Assembly: GCA_018895795.1 (NCBI GenBank)
Contig: JAHINZ010000189.1
Span: 1-10,508 of the forward strand
DNA length: 10,508 nt
Source: Alphaproteobacteria bacterium
GTDB lineage: Bacteria; Pseudomonadota; Alphaproteobacteria; Caulobacterales; Caulobacteraceae
Reading direction: 5' to 3'
The translations under genes were made by a program, and so were the position numbers. Below the pieces are notes generated by a model. The model was not told the DNA's origin. It did no database searches and worked only from the letters and a program-made list of their open reading frames with translations. Positions 1-5,277 of this stretch are shown one piece after another (position 1 is the stretch's first letter; each line of letters begins with the position of its first letter).

Positions 1-276
1 CCACAGCGACAGATCGCGAAGCTCCTGCACCTTGGGATGACTGTCGTCGACGGAGTCCGGCAAGGGAAGGTCGCGCGGATCGAAGATCTTCGTCTCCGCG
101 CCGAGCGCTTGCAGGATGCGCGACGCCTCCTCGACCAACAGTCGGCTGAAGGATCGTTCCCGAAGCGACCCGTAGAGCAGCAGGATACGCGGGGCATGGC
201 CAAGAGGGGTCGGCTCAAGCCGGACCTGATCCGGCGTCGCGAGATAGGCGGACTCCAAGGCGGGAAAATCGGTCAA
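1..276 (-). CDS. arsH: ArsH, NADPH-dependent FMN reductase of arsenic resistance (partial, C-terminus off window)
   Basis: ArsH is a cytoplasmic flavoprotein that uses NADPH; the family is known to oxidise trivalent organoarsenicals such as methylarsenite and to reduce quinones or Cr(VI). The reverse strand reads a typical ArsH N-terminal half: a short leader, then ILLLYGSLRERSFSRLL, whose GSLRERSFS segment is the FMN-phosphate loop, then ETKIFDPRDLPLPD and HPKVQEL, all ArsH hallmarks. No ATG or GTG is in frame upstream. I chose TTG at 276-274, which has GGAG five bases before it. A CTG at 306-304 with AGAGGA six bases upstream would add ten residues and is a real alternative; a TTG at 258-256 is less likely. 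The rest of the protein lies left of base 1. It diverges from arsR across a shared operator, so arsenite-inducible expression is expected. Identity is certain, the start is not. Confidence 0.9.
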   Translation of the reverse strand, partial: MTDFPALESAYLATPDQVRLEPTPLGHAPRILLLYGSLRERSFSRLLVEEASRILQALGAETKIFDPRDLPLPDSVDDSHPKVQELRDLSLW

Positions 277-322
277 GGGCGCTCCAGCGGCGTTCAGGAA
301 GGACAGTGTCTTTCCTCTGTCA

Positions 323-348
323 CATATTTCGACTACATTCGAAATATG
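323..348. promoter_or_regulatory. Dyad in the arsH-arsR gap, candidate ArsR operator
   Basis: A perfect 10-bp inverted repeat, CATATTTCGA (323-332) and TCGAAATATG (339-348), is separated by the 6-bp spacer CTACAT. It is AT-rich in otherwise GC-rich DNA and sits between divergent arsH and arsR. ArsR/SmtB repressors bind such imperfect or perfect dyads, so this is most likely the operator controlling both directions. The right arm covers the arsR ATG (346-348). The spacer region contains TACATT (334-339), a 4/6 match to a -10 box, placed so that transcription could begin at or near base 346. Confidence 0.75.
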
Positions 349-717
349 GAAATGAATTCCGCCATCGCAAGCCTCTCGGCCCTGGCCCATCCCGGTCGGC
401 TGTCGGCGTTCAGGATCCTGGTCCAGGCCGGCGCATCGGGCCTGCCCGCCGGCGAGATCGCCCGCCAGCTGGACATCCTGCCCAGCACCCTGTCGAGCCA
501 CCTGGCGATCCTCGACCATGCGGGACTGACCCGATCGCGACGCGATGGCCGCTCGATCATCTACACGGCCGAATATGGGGCGATGCAGGGGCTGCTGGGC
601 TTCCTGCTGGAAGACTGCTGCGCCGGCGCTCCAGAAATCTGCGCGCCGCTGAGCGACATGCTGGCCAAGGTCGCCGCCTGTGACGGAACCTGCCTTGCGG
701 ACCTGGAGACAGCATGA
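346..717 (+). CDS. arsR: ArsR-family arsenite-responsive transcriptional repressor
   Basis: This 123-residue winged-helix protein represses the ars genes until trivalent arsenic binds. The N-terminal helix carries the family signature LAHPGRLSAFRIL (residues 15-27); the helix-turn-helix is GEIARQLDILPSTLSSHLAIL (37-56), followed by the wing SRRDGRSIIYTA (64-75). The classical CVC metal motif of the recognition-helix region is absent. Instead there is a C-terminal cluster: Cys91-Cys92, Cys99 (CCAGAPEIC), plus Cys112 and Cys116. This resembles ArsR proteins of the Acidithiobacillus type, which bind As(III) through C-terminal cysteines. I start at ATG 346 because the family N-terminus begins there; longer in-frame extension upstream has no family resemblance and would run through arsH. 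ATG 352 is possible. No Shine-Dalgarno sequence precedes either, so translation may be leaderless. The stop overlaps the arsC start (ATGA at 714-717). Confidence 0.93.
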   Translation: MEMNSAIASLSALAHPGRLSAFRILVQAGASGLPAGEIARQLDILPSTLSSHLAILDHAGLTRSRRDGRSIIYTAEYGAMQGLLGFLLEDCCAGAPEICAPLSDMLAKVAACDGTCLADLETA

Positions 718-1250
718 CCGAGCAAACCCGGCGTCCCCTGACCGTTCTTTTCCTCTGCACCCATAACTCGGCCCGCTCGATCATGGCCGAGTCGATCATG
801 AACCGGGTGGGCGCGGGTCGCTTCACCGCCTCTTCGGCCGGCTCGATGCCTAGCGGGGCCGTCAACCCCCACGCGATCCACCTGCTGAACACGCTCAACT
901 ACAAGACCGATCATCTGCGCTCCAAGGCCTGGGACGAGTTCTCCAAGGCCAGCAATCCCGACGCCCCCGATCTCGATTTCGTCTTCACTGTCTGCGACAA
1001 CGCCGCCGGCGAGGTCTGCCCGATCTGGCCGGGCCAGCCGATGACCGCTCACTGGGGCATTCCCGATCCGTCGGCGGCCGCCGGAACGGAGGTCGAGACC
1101 GCTCTGGCTTTCGCCGAGGCCTATCGCCAACTCAACGCCCGGATCAGCCTGTTCTGTGCCCTGCCGATGGCATCTATCGATAAGCTGTCGCTGCAACGCC
1201 GCCTTGACGAGATCGGCAAGTCGATCGCGCCCGGCGACACCCCCGCCTGA
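714..1250 (+). CDS. arsC: Arsenate reductase ArsC, low-molecular-weight phosphatase (thioredoxin-coupled) fold
   Basis: This cytoplasmic enzyme reduces arsenate to arsenite, which Acr3 then exports. The 178-residue protein has the LMW tyrosine-phosphatase P-loop CTHNSARS with nucleophile Cys15 and Arg21, the general-acid Asp118 in WGIPDPS, and the VCDNAAGEVCP segment carrying Cys94 and Cys102. The latter are the likely resolving cysteines that pass the disulfide to thioredoxin or a similar reductant. Cys94 and Cys102 are eight residues apart, against seven for the corresponding pair in plasmid pI258 ArsC; the spacing seen here seems usual for proteobacterial members. The start overlaps the arsR stop by four bases and has GGAG about six bases upstream, so the two genes are translationally coupled. 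A second, unrelated ArsC closes the same operon. Confidence 0.93.
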   Translation: MTEQTRRPLTVLFLCTHNSARSIMAESIMNRVGAGRFTASSAGSMPSGAVNPHAIHLLNTLNYKTDHLRSKAWDEFSKASNPDAPDLDFVFTVCDNAAGEVCPIWPGQPMTAHWGIPDPSAAAGTEVETALAFAEAYRQLNARISLFCALPMASIDKLSLQRRLDEIGKSIAPGDTPA

Positions 1251-1275
1251 AGCCCTCCTCTCGTCCGAGATCAGC

Positions 1276-2355
1276 ATGTCCATCTTCGAACGCTACCTGA
1301 CCCTGTGGGTGGCGCTGTGCATCATCGCCGGCATAGCTCTGGGTCACGCCTTTTCTCCCGTCTTTCATCTGATCGGGTCCGCCGAAGTCGCCAAGGTCAA
1401 CCTGCCGATGGCCGGCCTGATCTGGCTGATGATCATCCCCATGCTGATCAAGGTCGATTTCGCGGCCCTGGGCGAGGTCCGCGATCACTGGCGCGGTATC
1501 GGCGTCACCCTGTTCATCAACTGGGTGGTCAAGCCGTTCGGCATGGCGGCCCTGGGCTGGATCTTCATCGCCCATCTCTTCCGCCCCTGGCTGCCGGCCG
1601 ACCAGATCGACAGCTATATCGCCGGCCTGATCTTGCTGGCGGCCGCGCCCTGCACGGCTATGGTCTTCGTCTGGAGCAACCTCACCAAGGGCGATCCCAA
1701 CTTCACGCTCAGCCAGGTGGCGCTGAACGACACGATCATGGTCGTGGCCTTCGCGCCAATCGTGGGCTTGCTGCTGGGCCTGTCGGCCATCACCGTGCCC
1801 TGGTCGACCCTCGCCCTGTCGGTGGGGCTCTACATCCTGGCGCCCGTGATAGCCGCCCAGGTGATCCGCAAGGCCCTGCTGAACTCTGGCGGTCAAGCCG
1901 CGCTCGACGCCCTGATGGCCCGGCTGCAACCCCTGTCGATTGTCGCCCTGCTCGCCACCCTGGTGCTGCTGTTCGGTTTCCAGGGCGACCAGATCATCAA
2001 GCAGCCGCTGATCATCGCCATCCTGGCCGTTCCGATCCTGATCCAGGTCTATTTCAATTCCGGCCTGGCCTATCTGTTGAACCGCCTGACCGGCGAGGCG
2101 CATTGCGTGGCGGGCCCGTCGGCCTTGATCGGGGCCAGCAACTTCTTCGAGCTGGCCGTCGCCGCCGCCATCAGCATCTTCGGCTTCCAGTCGGGCGCCG
2201 CCCTGGCCACCGTGGTGGGGGTCTTGATCGAGGTGCCGGTGATGTTGTCGATCGTCGCCATCGTGAACGCCAGCCGGGGCTGGTACGAACGCGGCGGCGC
2301 CGTTCGCAAGGTGGCCGCCGGCCGCGAAACGCTTCCTCCCTTTTCGGATCTCTGA
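1276..2355 (+). CDS. acr3: Acr3-type arsenite efflux permease
   Basis: Acr3 is an inner-membrane arsenite/proton antiporter of the BART superfamily, usually about 350-360 residues with ten membrane segments; this one has 359 residues. Diagnostic segments are GLIWLMIIPMLIKVDF (47-62), NWVVKPFGMAALGW (82-95), the transport-site motif AAAPCTAMVFVWSNLTKGDP (122-141) with essential Cys126, NFFELAVAAAISIFG (289-303) and GVLIEVPVMLS (315-325) with the conserved Glu319. Hydrophobic stretches cover most of the chain. The reading frame is open 120 bases further upstream, but that part overlaps arsC and is arginine-rich. ATG 1276 gives the expected N-terminus, with a weak GAG seven bases before it. It lies 25 bases after arsC and 3 bases before the next gene, within one operon. 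The name arsB is sometimes used for this gene, but the sequence is Acr3, not the E. coli ArsB family. Confidence 0.95.
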   Translation: MSIFERYLTLWVALCIIAGIALGHAFSPVFHLIGSAEVAKVNLPMAGLIWLMIIPMLIKVDFAALGEVRDHWRGIGVTLFINWVVKPFGMAALGWIFIAHLFRPWLPADQIDSYIAGLILLAAAPCTAMVFVWSNLTKGDPNFTLSQVALNDTIMVVAFAPIVGLLLGLSAITVPWSTLALSVGLYILAPVIAAQVIRKALLNSGGQAALDALMARLQPLSIVALLATLVLLFGFQGDQIIKQPLIIAILAVPILIQVYFNSGLAYLLNRLTGEAHCVAGPSALIGASNFFELAVAAAISIFGFQSGAALATVVGVLIEVPVMLSIVAIVNASRGWYERGGAVRKVAAGRETLPPFSDL

Positions 2356-2358
2356 GCC

Positions 2359-2778
2359 ATGACCGACGCTGATTTTCCCGTGGTGATCTTCCACAACCCC
2401 GCCTGCGGCACCTCCCGCAACGTGGTCGCGATGGTCCAGGCCGCCGGCTACGCGCCCAAGGTCATCGAGTACCTCAAGGCCGGATGGACCCACGATCAAC
2501 TGCGTGACCTGGCGGGTGAAGCCGGCGTCCCGCTGCGCGACCTGATGCGCGACAAGGGAACGCCCGCCGCTGAACTGGGCCTTCTGGAACCCGGCGCGAC
2601 CGACGAACAGATCCTCGACGCCATGGTCGAGCATCCCATCCTGGTCAATCGTCCGATCGTGGTCACGCCCAAGGGCGTCGCCCTGTGCCGGCCGTCCGAG
2701 AAGGTCTTCCCGCTGCTGGACAAGGCGCCGGAAAGCTTTACCAAGGAAGACGGAGAAGTGGTGTCGACGCGCGATTGA
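2359..2778 (+). CDS. arsC: Arsenate reductase ArsC, glutaredoxin-coupled (Spx/ArsC thioredoxin-fold) family
   Basis: This is a 139-residue arsenate reductase of the E. coli plasmid R773 type, using glutathione and glutaredoxin as electron donors. The active-site motif is FHNPACGTSRN with catalytic Cys16. The three arginines that bind arsenate in the family are all present at the canonical spacing: Arg64 (LMRDKGTP), Arg98 (NRPIVVT) and Arg111 (LCRPSEKV). These correspond to Cys12, Arg60, Arg94 and Arg107 of the E. coli protein, each offset by four. The gene starts three bases after the acr3 stop, so it is the last gene of the arsRC-acr3-arsC operon. It has no sequence relation to the upstream ArsC, so the cell has two mechanistically independent arsenate reductases. 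No clear intrinsic terminator follows. Confidence 0.93.
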   Translation: MTDADFPVVIFHNPACGTSRNVVAMVQAAGYAPKVIEYLKAGWTHDQLRDLAGEAGVPLRDLMRDKGTPAAELGLLEPGATDEQILDAMVEHPILVNRPIVVTPKGVALCRPSEKVFPLLDKAPESFTKEDGEVVSTRD

Positions 2779-2814
2779 GCCACGATGGTCAAGCTTGCTC
2801 CGCTCACGGATTGC

Positions 2815-2843
2815 CTGTCACACAGCCTTCTCTAAACTGTGAA
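2815..2843 (+). promoter_or_regulatory. Candidate Pho box (PhoB binding site) upstream of pstS
   Basis: Three 7-bp units on an exact 11-bp pitch, separated by 4-bp spacers: CTGTCAC (2815-2821), CCTTCTC (2826-2832) and CTGTGAA (2837-2843), with spacers ACAG and TAAA. The Pho-box consensus is CTGTCAT repeated with an 11-bp pitch, so the outer units fit well and the middle one weakly. It lies 55 bp before the pstS ATG, the expected place for PhoB activation under phosphate starvation. No strong -10 hexamer is evident downstream. Confidence 0.65.
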
Positions 2844-2897
2844 AAAGCCATCTGAACCGGGCGCGCATCATCGCCCGACGCCATCGGGAACCGACGC

Positions 2898-3938
2898 ATG
2901 AACAAGCTCCTGGGAGCCGCAGCCGCCATCGGCCTGCTCGCCGCCGCCGACAACGCCTACGCCGCCCGCGACTATGTCTGGGCCGCCGGTTCCTCGACCG
3001 TCTTCCCGTTCTCGACGCGCGTGGCCGAAAACTACGCGAAAAAGACCGGCAACAAGTCGCCCAAGATCGAAAGCCTGGGCACCGGTGGCGGCCTGAAGAT
3101 GTTCTGCGGCGGCATGGGCGAGAAGTTTCCGGACATCGCCAACGCCTCGCGCCCAATGAAGAAGTCCGAGTTCGAAGCCTGTCAGGCGAAGGGCGTGAAG
3201 GACATCATCGAACTGAAGATCGGCTTCGACGGTATCGTCGTGGCCATGGACAAGAAGGCTCCCGACTTCAACTTCAAGCTCGAGCAGCTCTATCTGGGTT
3301 TGGCGGATAAAACCCTGCGCGGCGGCCAGTTGGTCAAGAACCCTTACAAGGACTGGAACCAGATCGGCGCCAACCTGCCCAACACGCGCATTCTCGTCTA
3401 TGGCCCCCCTCCCACCTCGGGAACCCGCGACGCCTGGATCGAACTGGTCATGGAAAACGGCGCCAAGACGTTCCCCACTCTGTCGAAGCTGAAGGACAGC
3501 GACGAAAAGAGCTTCAAGGCCGAGGTCTCGCCCCTACGGACGGACGGTGGCTGGATCGACGCCGGTGAAAATGACAACGCCATCATCGGCACCATCCAGA
3601 AAACGCCCAGCGCCCTTGGCGTGTTCGGCTATTCCTATCTCGAGCAGAACGCCAACACCATCAAGGCCGCCAGCGTCAACGGCGTGAAGCCGACGATCCA
3701 GACGATCACCAGCGGCGCCTATCCGATTTCGCGATCGCTCTATATCTACGTCAAGAAGAGCCAGATCGGCGTTACGCCGGGCCTCAGCGAATTCCTCGGC
3801 GAGTTCGTGTCTGACGCGGCGACCGGCCGCGGCGGCTATCTGCAATCGCGCGGTCTGATCCCGCTGCCGCCCAAGCTGCATGATGAGAACAAGGCCAAGG
3901 CCCGGGCCTTGCCGGCCATGCCGGCCCCGAAGTCCTGA
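2898..3938 (+). CDS. pstS: PstS-like periplasmic phosphate-binding protein
   Basis: This is the substrate-binding protein of the high-affinity Pst phosphate ABC transporter, or a close relative, 346 residues long. A signal peptide (1-22, cleavage likely after NAYA) exports it to the periplasm. Mature sequence begins ARDYVWAAGSSTVFPFSTRV; GSST at 31-34 is the first phosphate-binding loop. Further family elements are SLGTGGGLKMFC (59-70), ANASRPMKKSEFEAC (81-95), IGFDGIVVAM (108-117) and the PTSGTRDAWIE loop (172-182) that closes on phosphate. ATG 2898 is supported by the signal peptide and a GGGA eight bases upstream. The candidate Pho box upstream suggests PhoB control. No pstCAB genes are in the window, so it is a stand-alone pstS. 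It begins 119 bp after the ars operon. Discrimination against arsenate cannot be judged from the sequence. Confidence 0.92.
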   Translation: MNKLLGAAAAIGLLAAADNAYAARDYVWAAGSSTVFPFSTRVAENYAKKTGNKSPKIESLGTGGGLKMFCGGMGEKFPDIANASRPMKKSEFEACQAKGVKDIIELKIGFDGIVVAMDKKAPDFNFKLEQLYLGLADKTLRGGQLVKNPYKDWNQIGANLPNTRILVYGPPPTSGTRDAWIELVMENGAKTFPTLSKLKDSDEKSFKAEVSPLRTDGGWIDAGENDNAIIGTIQKTPSALGVFGYSYLEQNANTIKAASVNGVKPTIQTITSGAYPISRSLYIYVKKSQIGVTPGLSEFLGEFVSDAATGRGGYLQSRGLIPLPPKLHDENKAKARALPAMPAPKS

Positions 3939-3943
3939 TTCTA

Positions 3944-3984
3944 GGCGTCATCCGGAGCGCGCGCCGTGCGCCCTGGATGACGCC
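3944..3984. repeat. 41-bp palindromic element after pstS (hairpin, possible terminator or dispersed repeat)
   Basis: Perfect 10-bp arms GGCGTCATCC (3944-3953) and GGATGACGCC (3975-3984) enclose a GC-rich centre that also pairs partly (GGAGCGCG against TGCGCCCT, with a mismatch and wobble). It starts 5 bases after the pstS stop. No T-run follows, so it is not a classical intrinsic terminator. It could protect the 3' end of the mRNA. Its form, GTCATCC...GGATGAC around a GCGC-rich core, resembles the short palindromic repeats scattered between genes in many alphaproteobacteria. Confidence 0.7.
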
Positions 3985-4083
3985 GCCAGTTCGACTTCGC
4001 AATTGTGCGATTGCACTCAAGAACCTTGACCAACCATGACCTTGAGCGCCCCCTGTAGGGGCTGACGATCGTGGAGAACCCTG
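3985..4083 (+). promoter_or_regulatory. Probable promoter/leader region of the SlyX-like gene
   Basis: This gap is AT-richer than its surroundings and rich in small repeats. It has inverted GCAAT/ATTGC (3999-4003 and 4010-4014), inverted TCAAG/CTTGA (4017-4021 and 4025-4029), direct repeats ACCTTGA at 4023 and 4039, and a small GCCCC-loop-GGGGC hairpin (4048-4062). TTGACC at 4026 resembles a -35 box, but no -10 follows at proper spacing. A good ribosome-binding site GGAG (4073-4076) precedes the ATG by seven bases. Confidence 0.4.
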
Positions 4084-4242
4084 ATGGCCGAACGTGTCGA
4101 AGAACGCCTGCAAGACCTGGAACGGTTGGTCATCAAGCAGTCCGAACGCATTGAAGAGCTGGAACAGCATCTGACCGCCGCGATGCGCATGGCGCGGCAG
4201 GGCGCCCTGCGGGCGCACGCCCAGGAGAAGAAGGCCGCTTGA
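4084..4242 (+). CDS. Small coiled-coil protein, SlyX-like (52 aa)
   Basis: A short gene of 52 residues beginning MAERVEERLQDLERLVIKQS. Residues 3-35 form a clear heptad-patterned amphipathic helix rich in Glu, Leu and Arg (VEERLQDLERLVIKQSERIEELEQHL in two halves), so the product should be a small coiled coil. The tail (36-52) is basic and alanine-rich. The pattern resembles the SlyX family, whose members are around 70 residues and whose function is unknown, but resemblance of short coiled coils is weak evidence. Support for being real comes from GGAG seven bases before ATG 4084 and from GC-rich third positions throughout. It also has its own upstream region after pstS. The gene ends 13 bp from the convergent membrane-protein gene. 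Confidence 0.65.
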   Translation: MAERVEERLQDLERLVIKQSERIEELEQHLTAAMRMARQGALRAHAQEKKAA

Positions 4243-4255
4243 TGCCAGGCAGGAC

Positions 4256-4600
4256 CTAGCGGGTGGGTCGATCCGGACTCGCGCGCGACGTCATGCCTGA
4301 TGCGGCGGCGTCGTCGGCCATCTGGGCGTCGACGGGCGGCGTTTCGCGGTCCGGAACGTCAGTGGTCGCGGGCGGCGTGGCGACGACCGGGGTCTCGATC
4401 TTTCGCGGTGCGGGGGCGGCGGAGGCGGTGCCGATGGCGGCCGCCGCGGCGTCATCCGCGGCTGTGCGCATCTCGGGCCCCTCGTCGTAACCGCCCAGGC
4501 CCGCCGTGAGGAACAGGATGACCCCAAAGGTCGCCAGAACGCCCACGGCGAAGCCGAGCAGTATCCATCCAAACGGATTTCCGCGACGTTCCGCGCCCAT
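4256..4600 (-). CDS. Small single-pass membrane protein of unknown function
   Basis: I do not recognise a family for this 114-residue protein. Residues 1-9 are short and basic (MGAERRGNP). Residues 10-36 form one strong transmembrane helix (FGWILLGFAVGVLATFGVILFLTAGLGG). The remaining 78 residues are Ala-, Pro-, Asp- and Thr-rich, low in complexity and probably disordered, ending in basic residues. Topology is most likely N-in with the tail in the periplasm, consistent with an envelope role. A GGGAG six bases upstream supports ATG 4600. It follows the DUF882 peptidase gene by 23 bp on the same strand, so it is probably the last gene of the envelope cluster. The opposite-strand frame here is arginine-rich and looks like a shadow. 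Confidence 0.75.
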   Translation of the reverse strand: MGAERRGNPFGWILLGFAVGVLATFGVILFLTAGLGGYDEGPEMRTAADDAAAAAIGTASAAPAPRKIETPVVATPPATTDVPDRETPPVDAQMADDAAASGMTSRASPDRPTR

Positions 4601-4623
4601 TCCAACTCCCTGCCCCTCGGGGG

Positions 4624-5226
4624 CTAAGTTCCCTGCCAGCGTCGGACCGGCCCGACATCGACGTGCACGAACCGGCTCTCGGGATAGTAACCGACACCAC
4701 CACGCTGGATCGTCAGCGCCGCGGCGCGGAGTCGATCCAGAGCGACATCTTCCAGATAGATGTCCATGGCCTTGCCGTCCATGTGCAGACTGTGTTTGGC
4801 CACCTCGCCGCTCCGTTCCGACAACAAGGCGTTGCTGGCCGGCGAGCGATAGCCCGAGATCACCTGGAAGGCCTTCTGGGTTTCGGTCTTGCGATGGATG
4901 TCGCCCAAAAGGTCGAAAAGCCCGACATTCATCGGCGCGACGTCGCCGGTGCGATAGTCACGCAGCACCTTGTTCAGCGCGACCAGGGCGTCGGGCACAT
5001 AGGCGCCGCGCTCCCAGTAGACGGCTTCAAGTTTTTCCTCGGTATGCACGTTGTGCAAGGACAGCCACTTGGGCTCGGCCACCGGGGTCTCGGGGGCGAC
5101 CGAGACCTTCTGGGCCTCCAGAATGGCGCCGATAATATCATCCTGAGCATAGGCGTTGGGCGCGACGGCGCTCACGCCAAAGACGCTCAGGCTGAGCTTG
5201 AGCAGCCTACGTCGTTCAATCATCAC
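4624..5226 (-). CDS. DUF882 / YcbK-type M15 peptidase, Tat-exported
   Basis: A 200-residue exported protein of the DUF882 family, related to M15 D-Ala-D-Ala/L,D-carboxypeptidases such as E. coli YcbK (MepK), which cuts peptidoglycan cross-links. The N-terminus ERRRLLKLSLSVFGVSAVAPNAYA (4-27, read in two parts) matches a twin-arginine signal, RRxLLK, with an AYA cleavage site. The conserved core contains SGYRSPASN (124-132, Arg127), HSLHMDGKAMDI (145-156) with zinc ligands His148 and Asp155, and GGVGYYPESRFVHVDVGPVRRW (176-197, in two parts) with His188. All expected catalytic residues are present. The start is either GTG 5226 or ATG 5223, both served by GGAG (six or nine bases away). It lies 51 bp after the L,D-transpeptidase gene and 23 bp before the small membrane protein, which suggests joint transcription. 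MepK cuts the bonds that L,D-transpeptidases make, so the pairing is functionally sensible. Confidence 0.9.
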   Translation of the reverse strand: MMIERRRLLKLSLSVFGVSAVAPNAYAQDDIIGAILEAQKVSVAPETPVAEPKWLSLHNVHTEEKLEAVYWERGAYVPDALVALNKVLRDYRTGDVAPMNVGLFDLLGDIHRKTETQKAFQVISGYRSPASNALLSERSGEVAKHSLHMDGKAMDIYLEDVALDRLRAAALTIQRGGVGYYPESRFVHVDVGPVRRWQGT

Positions 5227-5277
5227 GCCCTACTCCGACACTATAGGGTCGGATGACACCGCAGGGCGACGAGAAGG

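Noticed and set aside
37..345. N-terminal extension of arsR in the same open frame
   Set aside because: It reads antisense to recognisable ArsH, is arginine-rich and unlike ArsR; the family N-terminus begins at 346.
1174..2634. Long open frame on the minus strand opposite acr3 and arsC
   Set aside because: It is His/Gln/Asp/Gly-rich low-quality sequence produced by GC-rich codon bias opposite a clear Acr3 gene.
3910..3930. GCCGGCC tandem near the pstS 3' end as a hairpin or repeat
   Set aside because: It lies within coding sequence for an Ala/Pro-rich tail and is easily explained by codon bias.
4025..4057. Heat-shock (RpoH) type promoter before the SlyX-like gene
   Set aside because: CTTGA and a C-run are present, but spacing and the -10 do not fit the consensus.
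5234..5253. TCCGAC/GTCGGA dyad with TATAGT on the minus strand as a promoter for the DUF882 gene
   Set aside because: TATAGT resembles a -10 box, but no -35 lies at 16-18 bp, and the gap is only 51 bp inside a same-strand cluster; a secondary promoter is possible but unsupported.
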